64,000 nucleotides of DNA from Neptuniibacter sp048548695 (lineage in GTDB: Bacteria; Pseudomonadota; Gammaproteobacteria; Pseudomonadales; Balneatricaceae): NCBI RefSeq assembly GCF_048548695.1, contig NZ_JBLYIF010000006.1; one strand, given 5' to 3'. Shown one piece after another: positions 26,844-35,831 of this stretch; position 1 is the stretch's first letter, and each line of letters opens with the position of its first letter. The notes below the pieces were generated by a model, which had not been told where the DNA came from, did not search any database, and was given only the letters and a program-made list of their open reading frames with translations. Made by a program: the position numbers and the translations under genes.

Positions 26844-28087
26844 CCCGGTTGGCGTTTTTTAACCGCCTGGCGGATCAGTGCAGCAAAGATGCCAAGCATG
26901 CCACCCAAAATGAGTGAGAGTGCCAGGATCATGGCGCGTTTTGGCTTTAGCTTCTGAGGGTCTGCTACCGCAGGGGTGCGAGAAAATGCCAGCTGCATGG
27001 TGGTTGGGAAAATTTCTGACTCCAGTTTGGCCACTTGTTTTTGCATGGCGGTAATACTGTCGCTAAATGCGATATCAGATGTGCGATTTTTCAGCATCTC
27101 TATTTTTCGGTTTTTGGCCAACATCTGTAGCTCGGCTTCCAGCTCGCGGATGGTTTCATCAGGAAAGAAATCATCTGGCCGGGTTTTCAGCTGAATGAGC
27201 TCTTCGCTCAGCATTTTTGTACCACGAAAATATAGCGGATCGTTATCGTTGCGTAACTGGACTTCAACCTTATTACCATTGACAGCTGAAGAGCCTTTGG
27301 TGGGTTCGAGGATGCCCAGTGCTTTTGCTGTGGCGTACGCCTCTTCCAGTAGCTTGAATCTATCGTTCAGTTGCGCTTGATACAGTTGTTTTTGTGCAGC
27401 GAGCTGGTCTTCAAGCTCCCTTAGCTTTAACTGGTGGGCTTCTTCCAATCGGGTGATCTGGTTGAGTCGCTCGGCTTTGAGTTGTTCGCTTTCAAGCGTA
27501 ACCTTTTGTTCTAGCTGCGCCAGTGTGGTCTCCCGTGCGCTGGCATAGCGCTCTTTATATCGTTGTTGTAAGGCCTTGGTGGCAAGGTCGGCAAGCCTGT
27601 TCAGTTCGGCCGCTGCAACCATGGGGTTGTTGGTGTTTATCTTCACGGTCCATGGGTAAAGGCCATTGCCTTTCTTTTCATCACTTTTGCTGAGAGTGAT
27701 TAGCTTATCCAGATTTTTCAGGCGTTCGATCTGAGTTTTCCCCGGGTACAGTTTATCTTTGAGCTCTGGTGCTGTCTGGTTGATAAATGTTTCCCGTGTA
27801 GAGATAGATTGTAGCTCGGTCACAAAATCCGTCAGCGGTTCCTGACTGCTAATCTGAGAATAGAGTGTTAAGCCGGTCAGGGGAGATAATGTGGCCGGAT
27901 CGGGTTGGGTCAAATGTAGCGTTGCTTTGTAAACCGGTGTTTGGCTAAAAGCAAAGATGGCACCTGCAATCAGTGTGAAAATTGAAACGCCAATAATCAG
28001 CAGCTTTTCTTTCCAAAGGCCTTCAATTAACTCGAACAGATCGATTTCATCACTCTGAAGTTTTGAGGTATCTGGTGATATTTCCAT
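26840..28087 (-). CDS. Wzz-like chain-length determinant
   Basis: A 415-aa polysaccharide co-polymerase. An N-terminal cytoplasmic segment and first membrane helix (LLIIGVSIFTLIAGAIFAF, about residues 33-51) are followed by the conserved VYKATLHLTQPDPA region, a long periplasmic coiled coil (about residues 190-290) and a second helix near residue 385-405 preceded by the Pro-rich KLKPKRAMILAL segment. It sets the modal length of Wzy-made polymer. It is transcribed towards the cluster from its own promoter region, not as part of it. Confidence 0.9.
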   Translation of the reverse strand: MEISPDTSKLQSDEIDLFELIEGLWKEKLLIIGVSIFTLIAGAIFAFSQTPVYKATLHLTQPDPATLSPLTGLTLYSQISSQEPLTDFVTELQSISTRETFINQTAPELKDKLYPGKTQIERLKNLDKLITLSKSDEKKGNGLYPWTVKINTNNPMVAAAELNRLADLATKALQQRYKERYASARETTLAQLEQKVTLESEQLKAERLNQITRLEEAHQLKLRELEDQLAAQKQLYQAQLNDRFKLLEEAYATAKALGILEPTKGSSAVNGNKVEVQLRNDNDPLYFRGTKMLSEELIQLKTRPDDFFPDETIRELEAELQMLAKNRKIEMLKNRTSDIAFSDSITAMQKQVAKLESEIFPTTMQLAFSRTPAVADPQKLKPKRAMILALSLILGGMLGIFAALIRQAVKKRQPG

Positions 28088-28285
28088 GGCGTTATCTAAA
28101 ATCCGATTTGTGAATTTTCAGACTGCATCTTATCGTAATCGATAATGTTTTGCTTTACTTGGCTGTCTAAATGCAGGGGCGACTTGGACCTAGCAAGATC
28201 TGCTTATGGCTACATGCCTAGGGGTATGAACCAGTAAAAAAACGGGATGCGGGTGAAGGGTATTTGCAGATTTTACTGTACTAAG

Positions 28286-28362
28286 TGGTGGGCCCACCAG
28301 GACTTGAACCTGGGACCAACGGATTATGAGTCCGCTGCTCTGACCAACTGAGCTATAGGCCC
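28286..28362 (-). tRNA. tRNA with CAU anticodon, probably tRNA-Ile2
   Basis: The minus strand folds as a complete 77-nt tRNA including the encoded CCA. The acceptor stem starts GGGCC and closes with GGGCCCACCA, the D arm is AGCTCAGTTGGTCAGAGC, the anticodon loop is CTCATAA and the T arm contains GGTTCAAGTCC. The CAU anticodon could be Met or lysidine-modified Ile2. The overall sequence resembles Ile2 (GGCCCC-type acceptor, CAG-x-GACTCATAATC arm) more than elongator Met. Confidence 0.9.
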
Positions 28363-28363
28363 G

Positions 28364-28405
28364 AAAAAAACCGCGCCAATCATACCCAGACGGGATGACT
28401 GGCGC
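28364..28405 (-). terminator. Intrinsic terminator after rpoD
   Basis: On the minus strand a GCGCCAGTCA/TGATTGGCGC stem (one mismatch, 13-base loop) is followed by GG and seven T residues. It lies 24 bases after the rpoD stop and ends two bases before the tRNA. Confidence 0.82.
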
Positions 28406-28428
28406 AATATTTTGGATTTAAAAAGTGA

Positions 28429-30252
28429 TTATTCGTCGAGGAAACCGCGCAGGTGATCTGAACGGCTTGGGTGACGCAGTTTGCGGAGTGCTTTGGCTTC
28501 AATCTGACGGATACGTTCTCGGGTCACGTCAAACTGCTTGCCAACCTCTTCCAGTGTATGGTCGGTATTCATTTCGATACCAAAACGCATACGCAGGACT
28601 TTGGATTCGCGCGCAGTCAGGCCTGCAAGAACCTCACGGGTTGCTTCCCGAAGACCTTCGCCGGTGGCGGAGTCAATTGGTGAAGAAATCGTGATATCTT
28701 CGATAAAGTCGCCCAAGCTGGAATCTTCATCGTCACCGATCGGGGTTTCCATGGAGATTGGTTCTTTAGCGATTTTCAGTACTTTGCGGATCTTGTCTTC
28801 CGGCATCTCCATGCGTTCTGCCAGCTCTTCCGGCGTTGGCTCACGCCCCATCTCCTGCAGCATCTGCCGTGAGATGCGGTTCAGCTTGTTGATGGTCTCA
28901 ATCATGTGAACCGGAATACGGATAGTGCGCGCCTGGTCAGCAATGGAACGGGTAATCGCCTGACGAATCCACCAAGTGGCGTAAGTGGAAAACTTATAAC
29001 CGCGTCGATACTCAAATTTGTCTACCGCTTTCATCAGGCCGATATTGCCTTCCTGAATCAGGTCGAGGAACTGCAGGCCGCGGTTGGTATATTTCTTCGC
29101 AATGGAGATAACCAGACGCAGGTTGGCCTCAACCATCTCTTTCTTGGCGCGGCGAGCACGGGCTTCGCCAATCGACATGCGGCGGTTAACTTCTTTAATC
29201 TCCGGCAGACTGATGCCTGATTCTCGTTCCATCTGAATCAGTTTTTTCTGAGCGCGTTTGAGCTCGATCAGATTTGCTTCAATGGCTGGCGAGTAATCAT
29301 GATTGCCGGCGATGACGCTTTCAAACCATTCCGGGTTGGTTTCGTTGCCAGGGAATTGTTTGATAAAGTTTTTACGCGGCATTTTTGCGCGTTGTGTGCA
29401 GATGCGCATAATGCTGCGCTCCTGCATACGAATTTGGTCAATGGTAGCGCGGATGGTGCCCACCAGTGCATCGTAATAGCGAGGCGATAGCTTGATGGGT
29501 GAAAACGCTTCGCCCACGGCAACCTGGGCTACCTGGTATTCTTTGGTGTCGCGGCCTTTTTTCTCCAGGACCTTATTCAGCGCAGTCATGGCGTCACGCA
29601 GCAAGGTAAAGCGTCGTGCGGCTTCTTCCGGATCTGGCCCTTTTTCCTTTTCGTCCTCGTCATCGTCGTCAGAGTCTGAATCGGCATCATTATTGGCCGC
29701 TGCCGCCGCAGTGTTGGTGGCGGCTTCCGGAATGCTGTCATCTGCGTCGATATAACCGCTGAATAGATCGCTTAGGCGGCCTTCGTCTTCCAGAATGCGG
29801 TCGTATGCATTCAGCACCGCCTGCGCCATGCCCGGATAACAGGCTACCGCTGACATGACTTCGCGAATGCCTTCTTCGATCCGCTTAGCAATGCTGATCT
29901 CGCCTTCGCGGGTCAGCAGTTCGACTGTACCCATTTCGCGCATGTACATGCGGACAGGGTCGGTCGTGCGGCCAGCATCCGACTCCACGGCTGCCAGTGC
30001 AGCAACGGCCTCTTCATCGGCCTCTTCTGCGGAGTCACCTTCGGTCATGAGCAGGGTTTCAGCATCCGGCGCTTCTTCCGACACGGAGATGCCCATGTCG
30101 TTGATCATACGAATGATGTCTTCGATCTGATCCGGATCGGCAATATCCTGAGGTAGGTGGTCGTTAACTTCAGAGTAGGTAAGGTAACCTTGTTCCTTAC
30201 CACGGGCGATCAGTTCCTTGAGGCGAGACTGCTGCTGAGACGTATCGGACAT
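28429..30252 (-). CDS. rpoD: RNA polymerase primary sigma factor RpoD (sigma-70)
   Basis: The housekeeping sigma factor, 607 aa. Region 1.1 is at the N-terminus (LKELIARGKEQGYLTYSEVND). Region 1.2 follows (DPVRMYMREMGTVELLTREGEI). A non-conserved acidic stretch (DSDSDDDDEDEKEKG) comes next. Regions 2 to 4 hold the -10 contact helix (YATWWIRQAITRSI) and the C-terminal helix-turn-helix (TLEEVGKQFDVTRERIRQIE). It ends the rpsU-yqeY-dnaG-rpoD series but has a 218-base upstream gap, so it probably has its own promoter. Confidence 0.98.
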   Translation of the reverse strand: MSDTSQQQSRLKELIARGKEQGYLTYSEVNDHLPQDIADPDQIEDIIRMINDMGISVSEEAPDAETLLMTEGDSAEEADEEAVAALAAVESDAGRTTDPVRMYMREMGTVELLTREGEISIAKRIEEGIREVMSAVACYPGMAQAVLNAYDRILEDEGRLSDLFSGYIDADDSIPEAATNTAAAAANNDADSDSDDDDEDEKEKGPDPEEAARRFTLLRDAMTALNKVLEKKGRDTKEYQVAQVAVGEAFSPIKLSPRYYDALVGTIRATIDQIRMQERSIMRICTQRAKMPRKNFIKQFPGNETNPEWFESVIAGNHDYSPAIEANLIELKRAQKKLIQMERESGISLPEIKEVNRRMSIGEARARRAKKEMVEANLRLVISIAKKYTNRGLQFLDLIQEGNIGLMKAVDKFEYRRGYKFSTYATWWIRQAITRSIADQARTIRIPVHMIETINKLNRISRQMLQEMGREPTPEELAERMEMPEDKIRKVLKIAKEPISMETPIGDDEDSSLGDFIEDITISSPIDSATGEGLREATREVLAGLTARESKVLRMRFGIEMNTDHTLEEVGKQFDVTRERIRQIEAKALRKLRHPSRSDHLRGFLDE

Positions 30253-30293
30253 AGGACCCTGTTAAACGAAAGTGGTGAAAAATGAAGCAGGCA

Positions 30294-30299
30294 ATTATA
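30294..30299 (-). promoter_or_regulatory. Candidate rpoD -10 element
   Basis: The minus strand reads TATAAT about 42 bases before the rpoD start, in the 218-base gap after dnaG. No good -35 match lies 16-18 bases upstream, so the call is tentative. The rest of this gap shows nothing I can name. Confidence 0.35.
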
Positions 30300-30470
30300 G
30301 CGGCCGTGGAATTGTTATGCTAGGTATGGCCTGATAAAAACCCTGAGTTCAGCGTTAAATTTAGACTAGAAATAGCGAGTTTGCGCGTCTGTATCGCTGT
30401 GATTGCGGGTTTATTTTGGTTTGGGTTTGCATCGTGTGAGCGGGTAAGTTTTTTTTGCCAGGTCAGGTGG

Positions 30471-32381
30471 TTATTCGCTGTTGCTGGCGCTCTTGAGTGT
30501 ATTTAGTCGCTGGATGCTTTCCAGTAGGCGTTTTTTATCCTCGCTGCTGAGCTGGTGTTGTTTCTGCAGGCTGGAAATTTCCTGGTCAAGTGCGATCACT
30601 TCCAGGCCGCGACTGGCCTGGATGAGATAGTCCCGCGCATCGGCTTCGTGGTGTATTTCCAGCGATGTGGTGATATCAAACAGTCGCACAATCGCATTGG
30701 ATAAAGCCGGGGTTTCGCGCCAGTCGACTGCGAGCTGGCCGATACTGGCGGATGGGTGTTGGCGTAGGTAGCGTAATAGCTGCTGCAGTAGCTGGATGTC
30801 ATCTGACAGGTGATGTTCCAGCACTGATGGTAGGTCGTAATCTGCGGCCAGTGCTGGGAAGTGCAAAAACAGGGCTGTCAGTTTTTCGGCAAAACTATGT
30901 TGCTGGCTCAGACGCGCTTTTGATGGTTTAGGTTGTGCCAGCTGTCGGCTGTCAGACTGGGTATAGTTGGCATTATGCTCAGGCATGACAGCAAAATATT
31001 CGTCGGCAGGGGGGCTCCAATGCTCCTCTTCCTGTGGCGGCGGTGTTTCGGCGGGGTGTGGTTGTAGTGCCTGGTGGAAATTGATGGTGGTTTGGATCTG
31101 TTCCAGCGATAGATGTGTCAGTTCGCAGATGCGATCCAGCATCATCTGTTGCAGTAGGCTGGGTTTCATCTGGTTGATCGCTGGCAGTACCTGGCTGCTG
31201 AAACGGGCGCGTCCATCCATGCTGTTCAAGTCGGCCTCTTCGCTGTGCGAGCGGAAGAAAAATTCTGACAGAGGTAGGGCCTGGTTGAGGCGTTCCATAA
31301 AGGCCTCTTTGCCCTCTTGGCGCACTAAACTGTCCGGATCTTCGCCATCAGGCAGAAACAAAAAACGCGCTTCTTTGCCATCTTCAATCACCGGCAGTGT
31401 CGTTCTCAGCGCGCGTTTTGCTGCGTCGCGGCCAGCATTGTCACCGTCAAAACAGAAAATGACTTCGGGCACCATCTTGAATAGTCGTTCCAGGTGGTGC
31501 TCTGTTGTGGCGGTGCCAAGGGTGGCGACAGCGAAGTGAATGCCAAACTGAGCCAGACCTACGACATCCATGTAGCCTTCGACAATGAGCAGCCGGTCGA
31601 GTGACTGGCTGAATTTACGGGCTTCATAGAGTCCGTAGAGCTCACGGCCTTTATGGAACGTCGGTGTTTCTGGGGAGTTGAGGTATTTTGGTTTGTCGTC
31701 GCCCAGTACCCGGCCACCAAACCCCATTACCCGCCCGCGCTGATCGCGGATCGGAAACATAATCCGGTTGCGAAAGCGGTCATAGCGGCTATCCCGCTCT
31801 TCGTTATTGATGAGAAGGCCGGCCTGCTCAAGTTGTGTCAGTTTGTCAGCATCTTCGCCAGCGATATGGTTTTTCAGGTGATCCCAGCCGGAGGGGGCAA
31901 AGCCAATCTCAAACTGTTTGGCAATTTGGCCTGAGAGGCCGCGGGATTTTAAGTACTCAACCGCTTGCTGGCGTTGCGGGCTGGCTTTCAGTTGTTGCAG
32001 ATAAAACTGATTGGCTAATTCCAGCAGGTCGTAGAGTGCTTTGAGTCGCTGATCCTGCTGACGCTGTTGAGGATTGTCTTCTTTGGGGATTTCCATCCCG
32101 GCTTGTTTGGCCAGGGTCTCCATCGCCTCGGGAAAACTGAGGTGTTCATAATCCATCAGAAAACCGAGAGCATTACCACCCGCGCCGCAGCCAAAGCAGT
32201 AATAGAACTGTTTTTCCTGGTTGGCGGTAAAGGAGGGGGTTTTTTCCTTATGAAACGGGCACAAGCCTGAGTAGTTCTTACCGCTGCGCTTTAATTTTTC
32301 GACACGGCCGTCTAGCACATCAATGATATTGATGCGTGCCAACAGGTCGTCGATAAAATGCTGTGGAATGCGTCCGGCCAT
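30471..32381 (-). CDS. dnaG: DNA primase
   Basis: Makes RNA primers for the replication fork together with DnaB (encoded at 61471). The 636-aa protein has the N-terminal CHC2 zinc domain (LCPFHKEKTPSF ... CFGCGAGGN), the TOPRIM catalytic core (LIVEGYMDVV and FCFDGDNAGRDAA) and a C-terminal helicase-binding domain after a Gln/Pro-rich linker (about residues 430-490). The ATG at 32381, with GAGGGTG upstream, is preferred over a GTG two codons earlier. Confidence 0.98.
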   Translation of the reverse strand: MAGRIPQHFIDDLLARINIIDVLDGRVEKLKRSGKNYSGLCPFHKEKTPSFTANQEKQFYYCFGCGAGGNALGFLMDYEHLSFPEAMETLAKQAGMEIPKEDNPQQRQQDQRLKALYDLLELANQFYLQQLKASPQRQQAVEYLKSRGLSGQIAKQFEIGFAPSGWDHLKNHIAGEDADKLTQLEQAGLLINNEERDSRYDRFRNRIMFPIRDQRGRVMGFGGRVLGDDKPKYLNSPETPTFHKGRELYGLYEARKFSQSLDRLLIVEGYMDVVGLAQFGIHFAVATLGTATTEHHLERLFKMVPEVIFCFDGDNAGRDAAKRALRTTLPVIEDGKEARFLFLPDGEDPDSLVRQEGKEAFMERLNQALPLSEFFFRSHSEEADLNSMDGRARFSSQVLPAINQMKPSLLQQMMLDRICELTHLSLEQIQTTINFHQALQPHPAETPPPQEEEHWSPPADEYFAVMPEHNANYTQSDSRQLAQPKPSKARLSQQHSFAEKLTALFLHFPALAADYDLPSVLEHHLSDDIQLLQQLLRYLRQHPSASIGQLAVDWRETPALSNAIVRLFDITTSLEIHHEADARDYLIQASRGLEVIALDQEISSLQKQHQLSSEDKKRLLESIQRLNTLKSASNSE

Positions 32382-32411
32382 GCTCACCCTCTGGCGGTGA
32401 TTTGCCGAAGT

Positions 32412-32861
32412 TTAACTGGATAGTGCGGCTTTGACGAGCTTGGAAACCTGGCCCATGTCGGCACGCCCCTGAACCTGTGGTTTCAGGATTGCCATGATTT
32501 TACCCATGTCCTGCATCGAGCTGGCGCCGGATTCGGTTGCAGCAGAGGCAACCAGAGCGGCAATTTCTTCATCAGTTAGCGGTTGCGGCAGGAAAGTTTT
32601 AATCACCTCCAGCTCCTGTCGCTCAGCATCTGCCAGATCCATGCGAGCCGCTTCTTCAAATTGCGAGATAGAGTCGCGGCGCTGCTTGCTCATCTTGTCA
32701 AGCACCGCCAGCACTCGTGCGTCATCCAGTTCGATGCGCTCGTCAATTTCAATGCGCTTCAGTTCGGCCATCATCATGCGGATAGTGCTGAGGCGCGGTT
32801 TATCTTTCGCGCGCATGGCAGCTTTCATCTCAAGGGTGATTTGCTGCTTCAGCTCTGACAT
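32412..32861 (-). CDS. yqeY: GatB/YqeY-domain protein
   Basis: A 149-aa protein of the YqeY family, which resembles the tail domain of GatB amidotransferase subunits. It shows an alpha-helical N-terminal half (AAMRAKDKPRLSTIRMMMAELKRIEIDER) and the C-terminal three-helix domain ending GRADMGQVSKLVKAAL. The usual place between rpsU and dnaG is kept. A role in tRNA-dependent amidation is suggested by homology only. Confidence 0.93.
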   Translation of the reverse strand: MSELKQQITLEMKAAMRAKDKPRLSTIRMMMAELKRIEIDERIELDDARVLAVLDKMSKQRRDSISQFEEAARMDLADAERQELEVIKTFLPQPLTDEEIAALVASAATESGASSMQDMGKIMAILKPQVQGRADMGQVSKLVKAALSS

Positions 32862-32904
32862 GTTGGCTTCCCCTTAACTGAATGGGATCTGGAATCTCGT
32901 TGAA

Positions 32905-33120
32905 TCAGTACAGGCGAACGCGACGGGCGTTTTCGCGAGATACTTTCTTCATGTGACGCTTAACAGCAGCAGCGGCTTTACGCTTACGCACAGAAGTTGG
33001 CTTTTCGTAAAATTCACGACGACGAACTTCAGCCAGAACACCGGCTTTTTCGCAAGAGCGTTTGAAGCGACGCAGCGCAACGTCAAATGGTTCGTTCTCT
33101 TTTACTTTAACAGCGGGCAT
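32905..33120 (-). CDS. rpsU: 30S ribosomal protein S21
   Basis: A 71-aa, strongly basic protein with the universal S21 pattern (VKENEPFDVALRRFKRSCEKAG and a Lys/Arg-rich C-terminal half). It binds the 3' region of 16S rRNA and helps translation initiation. It is first in the rpsU-yqeY-dnaG-rpoD series. An AAAGGTGA site precedes the ATG. Confidence 0.98.
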   Translation of the reverse strand: MPAVKVKENEPFDVALRRFKRSCEKAGVLAEVRRREFYEKPTSVRKRKAAAAVKRHMKKVSRENARRVRLY

Positions 33121-33243
33121 GTTTTCACATCACCTTTGGTTTAAATGTTGATTTCAGAATTGCCCTGCAATAATACAGCTAACAGAGCAAGGCGCGAAAT
33201 TTTATGCCTTTCAAGATGGCTTGTAAAGTCTTCAAGTCGATCA

Positions 33244-33273
33244 CTACAGCCACGGCACGCTGTAGGGTATAAT
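33244..33273 (+). promoter_or_regulatory. tsaD -10 box with an adjacent dyad
   Basis: TATAAT at 33268-33273 lies 35 bases before the tsaD ATG. Just upstream, CTACAGC (33244-33250) and GCTGTAG (33259-33265) form a perfect 7-bp dyad with an 8-base spacer, covering the region between -35 and -10. No clear -35 hexamer is present. A repressor or activator site is possible but not shown. Confidence 0.45.
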
Positions 33274-33308
33274 CCGCCGCCTATTCATTAGGCTTAGAGC
33301 GTTAGCAA

Positions 33309-34337
33309 ATGCGGGTATTGGGTATTGAAACCTCCTGTGATGAAACGGGTGTGGCAATTTATGACAGTGAGCATGGTTTGTTGGCGGATGCCCTGTTCAG
33401 CCAGGTGAAAATGCACGCTGAATATGGTGGTGTTGTGCCTGAACTGGCATCGCGCGACCATGTGTTAAAGCTGTTGCCGCTGTTAAATCAGGTATTTGAA
33501 TGTGCCGGTATCGCACCCGGTGAGGTCGATGCGGTGGCCTATACTTCGGGACCCGGTCTGGTGGGTGCCTTGATGGTTGGTGCGTCTACTGGACGTGCAC
33601 TGGCGATGGCCTGGGGTCTGCCCGCGATAGGCGTGCATCATATGGAAGGCCATCTGTTAGCGCCGATGCTAGAGGCGGAGCCACCTGAATTTCCCTTTGT
33701 TGCGCTGCTGGTGTCTGGCGGGCATACCCAGTTGGTGCAGGTACAGGGCATAGGTGAATATGAACTGTTGGGCGAGTCGCTGGATGATGCTGCCGGAGAA
33801 GCCTTTGATAAAGCTGCCAAAATGCTGGGTCTGGGCTACCCCGGTGGTCCCGCTCTGGCGGCACAGGCGGTGCAGGGCGATCGGTCTCGTTTTACGTTCC
33901 CTCGTCCCATGACTGATCGGCCGGGTATGGATTTTAGCTTCTCTGGCCTCAAAACCTTTACCCTGAATACTGCCAATGATCACCGTGATTCTGATGGCAA
34001 GATTGAACCGCAGACTGTATGTGATATCTCGGCGGCATTTGAAGAAGCGGTGGTGGACACCCTGGCTATCAAGTGCAAACGCGCGTTGCAGCATACAGGA
34101 TACAAACGTCTGATTATTGCAGGTGGTGTAAGTGCAAATCAGCGCTTGCGTGAGCGCTTGCAGCTCATGGTAGAGAAGCAAAGGGCGCAACTCTTTTATG
34201 CGCGTCCTGAATTTTGTACCGACAACGGCGCCATGATTGCGTTGGCCGGTTGTCAGCGTTTGCTGGCCGGGCAGCGCAGTGATCTTAGCATTCAATGTAA
34301 ACCGCGTTGGCCGTTAGCCAGTCTTGACGGGCTTTAA
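33309..34337 (+). CDS. tsaD: tRNA threonylcarbamoyladenosine synthesis protein TsaD
   Basis: Transfers the threonylcarbamoyl group to A37 of tRNAs reading ANN codons, with TsaB and TsaE. The 342-aa ASKHA-fold protein shows the N-terminal GIETSCDETGVAIYD, the metal-binding HHMEGH motif, LLVSGGHTQLV, and the C-terminal GGVSANQRLRERL and CTDNGAMIA segments. It lies divergent from rpsU, as in many gammaproteobacteria. Its end overlaps plsY, on the other strand, by 4 bases. Confidence 0.98.
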   Translation: MRVLGIETSCDETGVAIYDSEHGLLADALFSQVKMHAEYGGVVPELASRDHVLKLLPLLNQVFECAGIAPGEVDAVAYTSGPGLVGALMVGASTGRALAMAWGLPAIGVHHMEGHLLAPMLEAEPPEFPFVALLVSGGHTQLVQVQGIGEYELLGESLDDAAGEAFDKAAKMLGLGYPGGPALAAQAVQGDRSRFTFPRPMTDRPGMDFSFSGLKTFTLNTANDHRDSDGKIEPQTVCDISAAFEEAVVDTLAIKCKRALQHTGYKRLIIAGGVSANQRLRERLQLMVEKQRAQLFYARPEFCTDNGAMIALAGCQRLLAGQRSDLSIQCKPRWPLASLDGL

Positions 34338-34933
34338 AATCTGGGCTCAGTGCCGGTCAGCAGGTTACGTATGTTCTGCCAGTGGCACCACAGTAGAATA
34401 AAGCTGATCAGCCAAAGTGTAAGCAGATAATCTGGTGCTATCAGCCAGGCGAGCAGGGGTGAGAGCAACGCGATGCTGATCGAGCCTAATGATGCACGGC
34501 GACTGTAACTGACGATGGCGACCCAGATAACAGTTTGTAACAGTGCCAGTGGCCAATACAGCCCCAGGCACGCACCCAGTGTAGTGGCGACCCCTTTACC
34601 GCCGCGAAATGAAGAAAATAGTGGGAACAGATGGCCGCATATGGCGGCCAGTGCGCATGCCGAACGTGCCAAAGGGGAAAGTTCTAATAAAATGGCCGGC
34701 AGCAGTGCTAGCACGCCCTTGCCGAGGTCGCCAAACAATGTCAGGGCGGCGGCCTGTCGGTTGCCAATGCGCAGCACATTGCTGGCACCGGGGTTACGCG
34801 AACCCAGGCTGCGTGGATCAGGTAGATTAAGGGCGTGACAAACCAATACCGCTGTGGGGATGGAGCCCCACAGATAGGCCAGCAGGGTTAGACCCAGTAC
34901 CAGCATTGTTGAATTGGCTAAGGGTTCGCTCAT
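34334..34933 (-). CDS. plsY: Glycerol-3-phosphate acyltransferase PlsY
   Basis: Uses acyl-phosphate to acylate glycerol-3-phosphate, the first step of phospholipid synthesis. The 199-aa inner-membrane protein has five predicted helices and the three family motifs: WGSIPTAVLV, GSRNPGASNVLR and FRGGKGVATTLG. The gene is divergent from folB, and the two 5' regions overlap if folB starts early. Confidence 0.96.
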   Translation of the reverse strand: MSEPLANSTMLVLGLTLLAYLWGSIPTAVLVCHALNLPDPRSLGSRNPGASNVLRIGNRQAAALTLFGDLGKGVLALLPAILLELSPLARSACALAAICGHLFPLFSSFRGGKGVATTLGACLGLYWPLALLQTVIWVAIVSYSRRASLGSISIALLSPLLAWLIAPDYLLTLWLISFILLWCHWQNIRNLLTGTEPRF

Positions 34934-34955
34934 GGCTTTACCAGAGGTGGATGTG

Positions 34956-35312
34956 ATGGATTTAGTTTACATAGAAGGCCTGCGGGTTGAAACGATCATT
35001 GGGATCTATGATTGGGAACGCCAGGTCAAACAGGTTGTGACCTTGGATCTGCAGCTGGGTGTCGATATTCAGTCAGCGGCTGAAACCGATGATATAGAAC
35101 ATGCCCTGAACTATAAGGCGGTATCTGAGCGGCTGGTGGAATTTATTGTCGGCAGTGAGTTCCTGTTACTAGAAGCGATGGCAGAACAGGTGGCGGAGCT
35201 GCTGCAGGAGGAGTTTGGCGTACGCTGGCTGCAATTGAAGCTTGGTAAGCCAGGGGCGGTGCCGCAAGCCAAGACGGTTGGTGTCTTGATCGAGCGGGGA
35301 GAACGGTTCTGA
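34956..35312 (+). CDS. folB: Dihydroneopterin aldolase FolB
   Basis: Splits 7,8-dihydroneopterin in folate synthesis. The 118-aa protein starts MDLVYIEGLRVETIIGIYDWER, the typical FolB N-terminus, and contains the LLEAMAEQVAELL helix and the KPGAVPQAKTVGVLIER end. The frame continues upstream to a TTG at 34914, but GAGGTGG lies just before the ATG at 34956, which also fits the family start. The stop overlaps the folK ATG. Confidence 0.95.
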   Translation: MDLVYIEGLRVETIIGIYDWERQVKQVVTLDLQLGVDIQSAAETDDIEHALNYKAVSERLVEFIVGSEFLLLEAMAEQVAELLQEEFGVRWLQLKLGKPGAVPQAKTVGVLIERGERF

Positions 35313-35824
35313 TGACTCAGGTCTTTGTCAGCATTGGCAGTAACATCGAGCGTGACTTCCACATTGCTCAGGCGTTGGATGCGCTGACTGAGCATTTTGG
35401 TCGTTTGCGCCTGTCGTCTGTTTATGAAAGCGAAGCAGTGGGTTTTGCAGGGGATAACTTTTATAACCTGGTGGCAGAGTTTGCTACTGACTTGGATATC
35501 GCCAGGTTGTCTCAGACATTGAAGCAGATCGAAGATGACAATGGACGCTGCCGGCAGGGGCCGCGTTTTAGTGGCCGGACCCTGGATATTGATATTCTCA
35601 CCTATGCCGACAGCGTTGGTGTGGTACAGGGCATTGAGCTGCCCCGGGATGAGATTTTGAAAAATGCCTTTGTTCTGCAGCCTTTGGCAGAACTGGCTCC
35701 CGATGCTTTGCACCCAGAGCTGAAGCAAGCGTATGCGGCATTGTGGGCTGATTATGATAAAGCAAAGCAGTTGCTTTGGCCGGTCACCTATATCTGGCAT
35801 GACCAGCCGTTGCCCTGCCTCTGA
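35312..35824 (+). CDS. folK: HPPK (folate biosynthesis) FolK
   Basis: 2-amino-4-hydroxy-6-hydroxymethyldihydropteridine pyrophosphokinase, the step after FolB. The 170-aa protein has VFVSIGSNIERDFHIAQAL at the N-terminus and the catalytic RQGPRFSGRTLDIDIL segment with the metal-binding Asp pair. It is coupled to folB by a TGATG overlap. Confidence 0.96.
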   Translation: MTQVFVSIGSNIERDFHIAQALDALTEHFGRLRLSSVYESEAVGFAGDNFYNLVAEFATDLDIARLSQTLKQIEDDNGRCRQGPRFSGRTLDIDILTYADSVGVVQGIELPRDEILKNAFVLQPLAELAPDALHPELKQAYAALWADYDKAKQLLWPVTYIWHDQPLPCL

Positions 35825-35831
35825 ACTGCTA

